Assembly: GCA_002261195.1 (NCBI GenBank) | Contig: MVBO01000016.1 | Coordinates: forward strand, 124,001-188,000 | Source: Bifiguratus adelaidae | Lineage: Eukaryota; Mucoromycota; Endogonomycetes; Endogonales | Reading direction: 5' to 3' | DNA length: 64,000 nt | Made by a program: the position numbers and the translations under genes | Shown here: positions 46,301 through 56,840 of the stretch, one piece after another | How positions within the stretch are numbered: the stretch's first letter is position 1 | Layout of the letters: each line of letters starts with the position of its first letter | Notes under the pieces: generated by a model | The model's database searches: none | What the model was told of the DNA's origin: nothing | What the model saw: the letters and a program-made list of their open reading frames with translations, nothing else

Positions 46301-46570
46301 CGATCAAGATAGCGAGATTGGAGACGACTTTAATTCTTCCAATAAACGAGACGAAGAGGTGTCTGCACATCAGCAAGCTGAGCGGGTCTTGGCGGGTGTG
46401 CAAAAGAAGTTGTCTACCACGTTGAGCACGTCCTGTTTGGTCAATGAACTGGTCATTAATGCCACGGATGAACAGAATCTCTGCAAACTATATTCAGGCG
46501 AGTTTTCACGAATCGAGAACTACCCACACGTATTTATGCTTTATATCTAGGTTGGCAGCCGTGGCTATAA
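37352..46570 (+). CDS. TEL1: Tel1/ATM checkpoint kinase (PIKK)
   Basis: Seven exons (37352-43725, 43784-44216, 44267-45358, 45409-45620, 45674-46195, 46241-46497, 46551-46570) give 2969 residues in one frame. Most of the length is helical-repeat (HEAT) and FAT domain. The kinase domain is at the C-terminus: VKRDDDIRQDALMQQVF, catalytic loop GIGDRHPSNIL, activation segment HIDFGIAFDAGK, then PETVPFRLTRDMVDGMG and TGVEGVFKR, which is the ATM/Tel1 rather than ATR/Mec1 pattern. A FATC end (LYSGWQPWL) completes it. The kinase senses DNA double-strand breaks through MRN and maintains telomeres. The last intron starts with GC (GCGAGT) and the last exon is 20 nt; without that splice the FATC motif is lost. 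The first exon is a remarkable 6.4 kb. Confidence 0.95.
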
Positions 46571-46726
46571 TGCGTTCATCACTATAGTCTCTATCATGGC
46601 ATCCGAATAGACAATCACATTGTGTGTATAGACGCATTCATACAACATTCGTACTTGATGACGTGGCTCAATCTCACTTGCCTAAAATAGAAAGCGCTTG
46701 AAGCTTGGCAGCGAGCGATCGTAATC

Positions 46727-47929
46727 ATGATGGACAAGAGATGGTGTAGGACACTTGGGCTATTACTCGCTCTACTGCTGGTGCTAGGCCTTCAAGGTGC
46801 TGAGGCAAGGCTAGATGCAAAGCAGCGGGCGGACGCCTTGGTAGCTAAAGCCAAAGCGTCGAAAGGGGGACTCATTGAGTTCGACGCAATGGACTTTGAC
46901 GAGTTCACGTCGAAGCCGCGCCGTTATGGACTGGTACTATTACTGACTGCCATGTCACCCGAGTTCCGGTGTACCCCATGCAAGTAAGTGAACCAGCACG
47001 ACTCCTGAACATGATTGACCTGTTCGTCCAGGGAAGTAGATCCTGAATACAAGTTAGTCGCGTCCAGCTTTCAAAAGACATCGGATCCATCGCGCTTGTT
47101 CTTTGGTTATGCCGATTTCATGCAATCCAGTGAGATTTTTATGAAGGTAAGCTTAGACGCAATAATTGATTCATCTATACTTAATGCATATTTTGGATTA
47201 GCTCGGTCTCAAGGGTGCACCCAATTTGTTATATTACCCACCTACGGATGGACCACATGGAAAGATTGGAGCAGAGACAGATGTCAAGAAATACGACTTT
47301 AACCGCAAGTAAGTGTAGAATCGTCCGGGTCTTTGTGCTCCCATTGACTTGTATGCAGTGGCCTAAACGCCGAAGGCATTGCCGATTTCCTGTCCAAAGA
47401 ACTCGGTATCGAAGTACCGGTACGCAGACCACCCAACTATATGGGCATGGCCATGACCGGCTTTCTGGTGATTGGCGCCTTGGCAGCGGCCAAGCTGGTC
47501 TATGAGAAATTCGCGGTCGTGATTCAGAGCAAGCGGATCTGGGCGGCCGTCACCTTGATCATTATCCTTCTCATGACGTCCGGACACATGTGGAACCATA
47601 TTCGAAAGCCTCCCTATGTGGTGCCTTCTCAAGACGGCATTAGCTACATAGCCTCTGGTTTCCAACAACAATTTGGTATGGAATCGCAGTTGGTGGCCAT
47701 GATGTGTAAGTAAACGTGTGTTTAGAGTTCCATGGCTAAGAGTCTTCTAGATGCGATCCTGTCCTTCTGCATCATTTCCTTAGCGACGGCGGTACCTAGG
47801 TTAGATGACCCACAAAAGCAACGTTTTGGCGTCTACATGTGGAGCGGCTTGGTCCTCTTGACCTTTAGCATTTTGATGGCCTTGTTTAGAGCCAAGAACG
47901 GCAGTTACCCGTTCAAGCTCCTGTTTTAA
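46727..47929 (+). CDS. OST3: Oligosaccharyltransferase subunit Ost3/Ost6
   Basis: Five exons (46727-46983, 47032-47146, 47202-47308, 47359-47705, 47751-47929) give 334 residues. There is an N-terminal signal segment (LGLLLALLLVLGLQGAEA) and a lumenal thioredoxin-like domain with the active-site CTPC motif (FRCTPCKEVDPEY). Four membrane spans follow (GMAMTGFLVIGALAAAKLV, then IWAAVTLIIILL and two more). This is the Ost3/Ost6 (human N33/TUSC3, MAGT1) layout. These oxidoreductase subunits of the ER oligosaccharyltransferase hold substrate proteins by mixed disulfides to aid N-glycosylation of nearby sequons. RFT1, another N-glycosylation gene, lies 9 kb downstream. Confidence 0.93.
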
Positions 47930-48149
47930 AAAGGAGACTCTTGAATAGAACATGTTTAGCATAAATGACATTTGCGTCTATCAGGCCAAAACTTTTCTGG
48001 GATGGTATCACGGAAGGGTGGCTAAGCTTGACAATGATCTATGTACATAACGAAGGGTCATTGAAGTAGCCACGGGAAGGGGACGCGGCTAAGGGAGTGT
48101 GATGATTACCATCCTTGCATGTGTAATTGGCTTTTGCGTAGTATACAAT

Positions 48150-49800
48150 CTAATCAGAGAAGAATTCATCGGAATCGTAGGTAAGCTGCTCAAAGTTGAC
48201 CTTGTATCGCAACAAGCCGCCTATGCCACCGAAACCCTTGACGAATTGAGATCCTTCCTGAGAGCGGTTGGTCACGAATTCCAGATCGGCACCTGGTATC
48301 GATGAGTGATGCAAATACAGCAAATACAGCAACCAAAGCAACTTCACTTACCAAAGTCTTTGTACTTTTCGGCAAACCATTCTAGCAAGCTCATCTTGTC
48401 TACGACTTCCTTTTCGGCACTAGTCTCTGGATCTATGAACATCTCTCGCTCCTTTTCTTGCTCTTTTGTCAGATGCAAAACCGTCTCGGTACCATTGCTG
48501 TCCTTGAGCACGTAGCGTGTGATATCCAGGTTTTCCCAAACGATCAATGTCTCCACAGCGCCGAGATCCAAAGCCTTCAGGGTATCATCCACACCGAAGC
48601 AGTACTTGCCAGTGTCTTGAGAAATTTCGTCAAAGTATTGGGAGATCAACTTCTTTTCTTGAATGAATTTGACGTTGGAAAGCGATTCCGCAGCAAGATC
48701 AATGGCTTGATTGAAACCGTTCTCCCCACCATAAGAGACATCCACCACTTTGACAATCTTGGCTTGCAGTCGCTGATCAAACATGTCTGATTGTGAGAGT
48801 TCAGTCTTGAAATCGGCTGAACCTGCCAGGACGAGACCAGAACAGTTCACCTCTGTAGTAGAATAGATGAGCATCTGGTTCGTGGATCTGGGCATTAGAC
48901 CTACTGTTGTCCGTGATAAAGAATTGCACGGCAAGTTCTGCCACTTTTCTGACATAGTTGTGTCGCTTTTCCTCACGAAGACGCGCGAAACGCAAGGCAG
49001 ATTGACCACCTCTTCCGTGCTTCTTGGGCAGTTCGACCATCATTTTGTGAATGATATTTCTAGTGTTTCCACTCAGGGTACCAAACAAGGCTCCGTTGCC
49101 GTCCATGACAATGAATCCAAAGGTGGCATCAGACTCCAACAATTCTGACAATGCCTCGGTGTGAAACTTGTTGTCGCAGAGGTAAAGAGAGGTGTTGATG
49201 GGTTTGAATGGTTCGAAATCGATATTGACCTTCTTTTCCTTGCCTTCCTCTGTCACGATTGTACCACAGTAAATGACCAGCCCGTTCGGGGGAACTAGTC
49301 GACAACAAGGTCAGAACTGCGCAACTTCTCACGTTATCTGTTTGGCTCACTTACCCCTATTGTACAACTTGAGACGCTGTTGCGTCGATGTAATGGCCGC
49401 CAGCACGGATTGTCGATTGACACGAGACTTGATGTTGGAAGCAGTACCATATTCATCAGCCAACATTTTGGCAACCATCGCAATCTGCGATTTGGGTGCT
49501 AACGATCAAGGCATGAGTCACGGCTTAAAGGCACGATCGCGTCCTCTGCTCTACTTACGCATGATAAGAGAGATCATGGAAGTGCCATTGCTACACAATA
49601 CAGGCGCAAGCGTGAGTCATCGCCACATATTCGCCATTCCCCTCTTTGCCATCATCGTAACACGATCGCACTCAGGTTCATCCAGCATATATGCTCAATA
49701 CGTACCCTCTAGCTGCTTCCAAGCTCTTGATGAGCTTCTTGACCTTCCAAATCTCTACATTACGGTCTGTAGAAGAGTCCCCGTTTGCAGTCGATGCCAT
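48150..49800 (-). CDS. SUP45: Eukaryotic peptide chain release factor eRF1
   Basis: Six exons (49800-49706, 49590-49559, 49498-49355, 49294-48905, 48852-48352, 48292-48150) give 434 residues, as expected for eRF1 (about 437). All functional motifs are present: NIKS in [12 protein letters not shown] and YLCDNKF (the YxCxxxF box) for stop-codon reading, and GGQ in [16 protein letters not shown] for peptidyl-tRNA hydrolysis. The C-terminal domain that binds eRF3 ends acidic (DSDEFFSD). The second exon is only 32 nt, and the first intron is 115 nt. eRF1 decodes all three stop codons, in line with TAA, TAG and TGA all being used as stops in this window. Confidence 0.97.
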
Positions 49801-50450
49801 TGTGTTCACTAAGAGGGTGTGGGTGGCTTAGACGAGTTCGTTCCATTTTTTATGACAGTCACGCGGACGGGGTTTGAAAATTGGCTCGGGCGGGAAACAC
49901 AAATCCGCAGCATGGGTTGAATGCAGCACGTGCATGCAATCGGTACATGTCTATATCTATTGGACATGGTGATCATCCACCTATCACCATGACGTGCATT
50001 GCATGAGTTGATCCTTTGCTTCTCGCCACAGAACAGCCCCATGCTCCCAGCATCCATGACCACATCATTCCCGCTATCATGAGCAAGATCTTGATTTCCA
50101 GAAATTGGAGAAAATTTTCGTGCCAAGAAGTTCTCTCTTACAACAATGGTAACTGCGAAGGTACTAAATAAGGGAGCCCCGAGGCATTCACCCTATTTTG
50201 CCCATTCGGGCAACGTGGTGCTATATAAGGGGGGCCATAGACCTCATGGTATCGCTAGCTTTTTTGCTTCAGCACATATTCTATCCATATTGGCGTCGAT
50301 TCAATTGATTAGTCTTCCTTGCAAGCCAACGAATGGGGTAGACCTCTGCATTCAATTCGCCAGACAAAAGCCTCCCTAGATTTAGGTAGGTTAAACAATC
50401 GTCGATGCAGCGCATACACTCATCCATGATGCAGAAATTCAGCAGACAAT
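49801..50450. promoter_or_regulatory. Divergent SUP45 / Mg-ATPase intergenic region
   Basis: 650 bp between two divergent starts. TATATAA at 50222-50228 is about 220 bp before the ATPase ATG. No gene is seen; a frame at 50146-50379 is not protein-like. Confidence 0.4.
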
Positions 50451-53400
50451 ATGCAATCTCGAAACGTTTCGCACTTGGACTCCAAAAAGGAGAAGGAACA
50501 TCACCTGGATGATGTCTCTGTCACCATTCCCTTGGCAGAGATTCCATTTGAGGAGGATGTGCCTGCTTCTGGATGGCTGTCTCGTCTCTTGTGTAAATTG
50601 GGCATTCGTGGCCGTCAGAACGATGCTTTGCGTCGTGCTGAGGCCGCCTTGTCCAAGGCTCTCTGTGAACTGGCTATCGAACCTGTGGATGCATTACTGG
50701 ACAAGTTTGCCGCTTCGCGGGATGGTATTCCCCATGCAGAGGTTTCTGAGCGTACTCGTCAGTATGGTCAGAACAAGCTTTCCTCAGCCAAGCCGTCTCC
50801 CTGGTACAAGGACTTGGCTAATGCTTTCATGAACCCATTCAATATTCTGTTGGTTGCTCTCGCCATCGTTTCCGCCGCTACCGGTGATTTCACGACCATG
50901 ACTATTATGTTCGTCATGGTTCTGGTGTCTACGATTCTTCGATTCGTGCAAGAATTCAAGTCCAAGGTGGCCACTCAGCGCTTGGCTGACTTGGTCAAGA
51001 GTTGGGTTGCTGTCAAACGTCGCCATGCCGACAAGATCGTCACCGAGACTATTCCTGCTGAGGATGTCCTTCCGGGTGATATCGTGGTCCTGTCTGCTGG
51101 TTCCATGTTTGTGGCTGACACCATCATCTTGAAGTCCAAGGATCTCTTTGTTTCTCAGTCGTCAGTTACTGGCGAATTTCTTCCGGTCGAGAAGCGAGCT
51201 CATAAGACTTCGAGTGACTCCAAGGAGGAGCTCGTAGACTCTTTCAACACCTTTGATGTTGAATCGCTCTGTCTTGCGGGCACTTATGCTACTTCTGGTA
51301 CTGGCGAAGGTCTCGTCGTTGGCACGGGTGACAATACCTATCTGGCTACGATTGCTGCTGCCTTGAAGCAACGAAAGCCTACCAACTCTTTCCAAGCTGG
51401 TATTCGACGTGTCTCGTATCTCTTGGTTGGATTTATGCTCTGCATGGTCCCTCTGGTCATTGTGATTGCAGGCTCTGTATGTACTTGAAAGCTTCCAATC
51501 ACACCACCCGAAATGCTAACGCGTGGTTTCGCAGATTCAGCACGATTTCTATGCGGCTCTACTTTTCGGTATTTCCGTCGCTGTTGGTCTGACTCCCGAG
51601 ATGCTTCCAATGATTGTGAACGCGAATTTGGCGCGCGGTGCCGTCGTGTTGGCCTCCAAGAAGATGATTGTCAAACGTATGGACGCTATTCAAAACCTTG
51701 GGGCTATGGTGCGTATAGCGTTCTTTTTTTTGCTTTCGTCAAATGAGCTAAATCACCCTCTTGTTTCAGAATGTCCTTTGTTCAGACAAGACAGGCACGC
51801 TCACCAAGGACGAAGTGGCACTTGAGTGCAGCGTGGACGTGAAAGGCGAGATTTCAGAGGCGCCCCTCAAATACGCGTATATCAACTCGAACTTCCAAAC
51901 TGGCTTGACCAACATGCTTGATCATGCGATTATCAGCAGTGGTGAACATTTTGACCTTTCTTCCTATCGCAACGTTGACGAATTGCCGTTCGATTTCGTT
52001 CGTCGTCGCGTTTCGGTCATTGTGGAGAAGGATGAGAAGCCCTTGCTGGTCTGCAAGGGTGCTTGCGAGGAAGTTTTTTCCAACTGTACGCAATATCAGA
52101 ACGGCGACGATATCGTTTCCTTGGACGAGGGTAATCGCAAGTCCATTGAATCGGTCGTTCAAGGTCTCAATTCGCAAGGTATGCGTGTCCTGGCCGTGGC
52201 CACTCGCATGCTCATGGAAGGTATTGCCAACCCGACCTATACCGTCCGCGATGAACAATCAATGACACTCCATGGATTCGTCGCGTTTATGGATCCTCCA
52301 AAGGACGGTGTCGCTGAGGTTATTCAACGCTTGGAAGACAAGTCCGTCTCTGTCAAGGTTCTTACGGGTGATAATCTCCCAGTGGCACAGAATGTGTGCG
52401 ACAAGATTGGTCTCTCTGTCGCACGCGTCATTACCGGTACTGAACTCGCTGCCTTGAACCGAGATGAGTTCGTCGAAGCCGTCAAGGAATGTACCGTTTT
52501 TGCCAAATTGACTCCTATGCAGAAACTGGACATTGTCCATGCTCTCAAGAGCACGGGACACACCGTTGGCTTCCTTGGTGATGGTGTCAATGATGCCTTG
52601 GCTTTGAGAGGATCCGACGTTGGTATCTCAGTGGAAACGGCAACTGAGGTTGCCAAAGAAGCGGCAGATATGGTGATGACTGAGAAGGACTTGTCGATTG
52701 TCTGTGAAGGCATCCTGCAGGGTCGTATCACGCACGGAAACACCATCAAGTACGTGAGTTCGTTGTCGGGCAGGCTGTATACTGATCCTCTCAAAAGGTA
52801 CATCAAGATGGCAGCATCCTCGAATTTCGGAAACGTCTTTTCGGTGTTGGTCGCGTCCGCGTGGCTTCCTTTCCGTGTGTATTCATTCATGCAATGATGC
52901 ATGTCAAAGTTAACACGTTCCTTCTAGAACCCATGACGCCCTTGCAATTGTTGGCCCAAAACTTGCTCTACGATCTTTCCCAGATCGCAATTCCTTTCGA
53001 TCAAATGGATGAGGAATATCTGGCTGTTCCTCACGCCTGGGATGCCACCAACATTGCGAGCTTTATGATCTGGTTCGGTCCCACGTCGTCCATTTTCGAT
53101 ATTTGCACCTTTTTGCTTGGATGGTATTACTTTGGCATCCGCACTCCGAAGGATAACTTCAGCTTCTTCCAGACCATGTGGTTCGTGGAAGGATTGTTGA
53201 CGCAAACGATGATTGTGCATATGCTTCGTACGGCCAAGATTCCATTTTTTCAATCGATTGCTTCCGTGAAGGTAAGCAATACATCCCGCTAGATATGGTG
53301 AAACTGATCTTGGACTAGTTGTGCGTTACTACGGTCTTGATCATGTCCATTGGTATCGCCATTCCCTACTCGCCCCTCGGAAACGTGCTTGACCACATGC

Positions 53401-53513
53401 AACACTTGCCAGGCATCTATTATGCCTTCTTGGTGGGCATCCTCTTGTCGTATGCAACGCTTACCCAGTTATGGAAGTATCCATACATTAAGATATTCAA
53501 GCAATTCTTGTAA
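50451..53513 (+). CDS. P3B-type (MgtA-like) magnesium-transporting ATPase
   Basis: Six exons (50451-51476, 51535-51708, 51770-52749, 52798-52874, 52928-53271, 53319-53513) give 931 residues. P-type ATPase motifs: VTGE in SSVTGEFLPVEK, phosphorylation site CSDKTGTLT, TGDN, and GDGVNDALALRGSDVG. The membrane half is specifically MgtA/MgtB-like: AVGLTPEMLPMIVNANLARG, AASSNFGNVFSVLVASAWLP, WFVEGLLTQTMIVHMLRT and IAIPYSPLG, plus ten predicted spans. Bacterial MgtA moves Mg2+ into the cytosol down its electrochemical gradient. The 5' 70 residues are a hydrophilic extension. The gene has five normal spliceosomal introns and sits among fungal genes, so it is a resident gene and not contamination. Confidence 0.93.
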
Positions 53514-53809
53514 GTGCAACAGCAGCGTCCCGGTTGTATTCGGGACAAATTTTTTGTTTTGTTCTGTCGTGTCAAAAGAACAGTAAGTGACGGCACGCTG
53601 ACATTCAGCGGCTGAAAGATCTCTCTGTTTTTGTTTCTTCTTTCTACTTTTTGTGTTTGTCTGTGGTTTACACAAAAATAAAGCTGTTTGCACCTGAGTC
53701 ATCATGACCTCCTGCATCGCTAGAGTTGTCTTTTCGAGATCCATCTATTGACACGTGCCTTTCAAAATCAATACACATCAACTACGGCCTCACTCGCCAA
53801 GAAATACCC

Positions 53810-55582
53810 TTAAATGGGCTGCATCCTGGAACTTTTGATCGCTTCTGGCATACGCATTTGATAATCTACAAGGAGCATTGGCGCGACCCTCCCAAGCTTT
53901 AATTTCACATACCTCCGTTTTGCGTAATGTAACGCACCCAGGGAAGAGCTTGGTAGCCGCTCTTTTCGACAATCTTTAGGTACCGCACTTGAATACCAGA
54001 GATGGTGAAGTAGGGTATTTCGAAGCGGATCGATATCGGAGGTTTCTTTTCAATCTCTTCGCCTACTGGACAGATGAGTTGAGTCGTTCACATTTGGTGT
54101 GGTACACTTACCAGCCTTGACACTGGGAAGCCCAAAATGGGCTCGCATGAGAAACTCTTTGCCGCCTCCAAAATTCTTGATTTTCCATATAAGCGCTGAC
54201 TTTTCGGGTGCATAATGTACGGAGCCAATGCTACTCTGTAAGAATTAGGCAAAAGGGATGTGAGCCAGGCTGACAATATACGTGTTCTGTTGACCTACTC
54301 TGAATTTAGGTGTGTCTGCGTCATCTGGCACTGGAATTTCAATCTCCACATTATTGGCGGCAGATCTGCGTTTGAATTGTGCCTTGGCCTTCACCATGTA
54401 TTCAACCCGAGAACCCGTATGGCTCTCTACAACGGCTTCAACCCAGATGAGCGGCTTGACAGTTGTGGGCAGACGATAAGACATCAGCTCGAACTCGCCA
54501 TCGGGTGGGATGAAGGAAATCGTTCGATCGTTTTCGAAGCGCGACAGTCGAACGCATTGGTGAAATTTAACGTCTTCCATTTCAATGGCTTTGCTGCGTC
54601 CAGTAGTCGCTATGTTATTGCAAATGTGATTAGGATAAGGGTGCGTCAATTCCAACTAGCTTCCTCACCTCGTCCTGTAGCTTCAAACATGACCTTGTCG
54701 TTCAGGCCGAGACGAAGCTCTGGCATTCCAGACAGGTAACAACGCATCTTTACACTTCCCAGAATCTCGGACCGAAGGACATTACCGTTCGAATTGACCT
54801 ACAAGCCGTTTTAGCATACCACTAACGTACTCTGCTCAAGCATCGCAAAGAGCAACATCCTTACCAATAGATTCACACTTTCAATTACGTCCAAAAACAC
54901 CTCATTCTTTTTGTACCGAACACCCTCAGATCGCCATGACACAGCGTTCGTCACGGCCATGGGGGGACGAACTTGTATCTCAAGTTTGTGCGCGTCTTGG
55001 GTGATGTATCTGACGAGTACGATTAGATCAAGCCCACGACATGGACACGACTCCGCAATACGGCACGTACTCTTGCAATATCTTGGTCTCGGTGGTTTGA
55101 GGGTATCCAAAATCCATCATTTCATCCAACAACTCATAGATGATGACAAAGTTGTCCCTAATGGACTCTTCTTCCAGTTCTTTAAAGTACTCCGAGAACA
55201 CCTAGAATGCCGCGTCAGCGCCAACCATGCGCCTATCGGCGCCCTGGATGCCCTACCTCCGTCAACTTGTGAAGAAAGAGCATAATTGTCGTAGCATTAG
55301 AGTTTTTCCGAGTGATGGCGAGTACTACAAGGCCAACCGCACCTGAGCCACCTTTCCGTGCACTCAAAGACAATAGAACCACTTACAATACAGATTGTTG
55401 TGCTTGATGTAAAGGTAGCTCACCCCATCTTCCGTAAAGCAAGGTGTAACATTCTGCTCTTCTTCTGCTTCCAAGACCAACGGCATAAACTTCTCCACCA
55501 CTGCCATAGGAATGTCTCCCCTATAGTTCCGGGAGATGAGCACCTTGCCCTTCAAATCCAAGATGAAGACTGCAGACGCCAT
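53810..55582 (-). CDS. APM1: AP-1 clathrin adaptor complex subunit mu
   Basis: Nine exons (55582-55387, 55342-55257, 55201-55071, 55009-54865, 54798-54669, 54609-54299, 54235-54112, 54065-53913, 53865-53810) give 443 residues. It parallels AP-1 mu throughout: [20 protein letters not shown] at the N-terminal longin domain, [39 protein letters not shown], then the mu-homology domain with [19 protein letters not shown] and [15 protein letters not shown], and [15 protein letters not shown] near the end. AP-1 sorts cargo between the trans-Golgi and endosomes; the mu subunit binds YxxPhi signals. The last exon (56 nt) adds a short tail instead of stopping at an intronic TGA. Start codon lies 39 bp from that of HIS6. 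Confidence 0.96.
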
Positions 55583-55621
55583 CGGCAAGAGCAAGAAATG
55601 GTCACCAATATTCTTGCATTC
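55583..55621. promoter_or_regulatory. 39-bp divergent promoter (APM1 / HIS6)
   Basis: Only 39 bp separate the two divergent ATG codons. There is no room for two ordinary core promoters with 5' UTRs, so each gene's promoter probably extends into the other's first exon. Confidence 0.45.
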
Positions 55622-56820
55622 ATGACCAAGTTTCGACCTTGCATTGACCTTCACAACGGACAAGTGAAGCAGATTGTGGGTGGTTCACTCAAAGACAAGG
55701 AACCTAGTGAACTCAAGACTAACTTTGTGTCGGCGTATGTTGGATGGATTGGATGGATGGGCTAGTGCGATCGCTGACGGGTGCCTAGGGAACCACCCTC
55801 GTATTATGCCAAACTCTACAGACAAAACCATCTAGAAGGCGCACATGTGATCAAGCTTGGACCAAACAATGACGAAGCTGCAAAGGAAGCACTCGAGGGC
55901 TGGCCAGGTTCGTTGAGCGATAGATTGGTTTTTGGGACATGGATCAATGTACTCACATCTCATTATCATCATCCCTTTAGATGGCCTGCAAGTTGGTGGT
56001 GGAATGACACCAGAGAATGCCAAGGCATGGATTGATGCGGGAGCTTCCAAGGTACAGAGTATGACGTGTGAAAAAAAGATGGATTGGTCTTACAACCACG
56101 TTTTGCAGGTCATTGTTACCAGTTACCTTTTTCCCAATGCGTGTTTTGATCAGTCACGACTGGAAGCACTTTGCGAGGTGGTAGGTAAGGATAGACTGGT
56201 GATAGACGTGAGGTATGTGTGTGGCATGCTTGAACGTCATGCGTCGGCGAGACTGATAAAAATGTTGCCAGTTGTCGGCGGCAGGGCGACAAATGGATGG
56301 TGGCCATGGATCGATGGCAAAAGATTACGGATATGGAGGTCAACAAAGGTACAAGCACGCACTGCTTTACGTCGAGTTTGCCAGATGACTCACTTTATCT
56401 CGTGTAGCCTCGCTAGATTTGCTCGCGCGCTATTGCTCGTATGTCAATCCATGTCAGGGACACCGCATGGACGACCCATTAACATCTTCCTTTGCTCTTT
56501 CCGTAGTGAATTCCTCGTGCACGCTGCTGATGTAGAGGGCCTATGTCAAGGTATCGATGAGGACCTAGTGCGATGCTTGGGTGAATGGACAACGATACCC
56601 ACAACCTATGCCGGAGGCGGACGCTCGATTCAAGATCTCGAAAGAGTACAACAATTGTCACAAGGTCGCGTAGACTTGACCATTGGCAGGTAAGCTATGG
56701 ACTAGCCCACAACCTCTCCCCTTTCTAAGCCTTGCCAGTGCGCTCGATCTGTTTGGCGGCGGAGTGTCCTTTCATGATTGTATTCTTTGGAATAAAGGTT
56801 TGCTGCAAGGTGTTGAATAG
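55622..56820 (+). CDS. HIS6: ProFAR isomerase, histidine biosynthesis (His6)
   Basis: Eight exons (55622-55734, 55789-55907, 55981-56051, 56109-56212, 56272-56348, 56408-56438, 56507-56689, 56739-56820) give 259 residues. The sequence follows eukaryotic His6 closely: [83 protein letters not shown] and [13 protein letters not shown]. It isomerises ProFAR to PRFAR, the fourth step of histidine synthesis, in a TIM barrel. One exon is only 31 nt, and the first intron contains a short (TGGA)n run. Divergent from APM1 (39 bp) and followed by RFT1 after only 20 bp. Confidence 0.96.
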
Positions 56821-56840
56821 ATAATTGTCAGCACTCCTCG

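Noticed and set aside
50451-53513. Bacterial contamination as the source of the MgtA-like gene
   Set aside because: Five GT-AG introns of the local length and branch type interrupt it, and it is flanked closely by clear fungal genes.
53866-53912. AP-1 mu ending at NGGM with an in-frame TGA at about 53905
   Set aside because: GTATGTGA is a splice donor. Joining to 53865 restores the conserved NGDYQ-type ending of the mu subunits.
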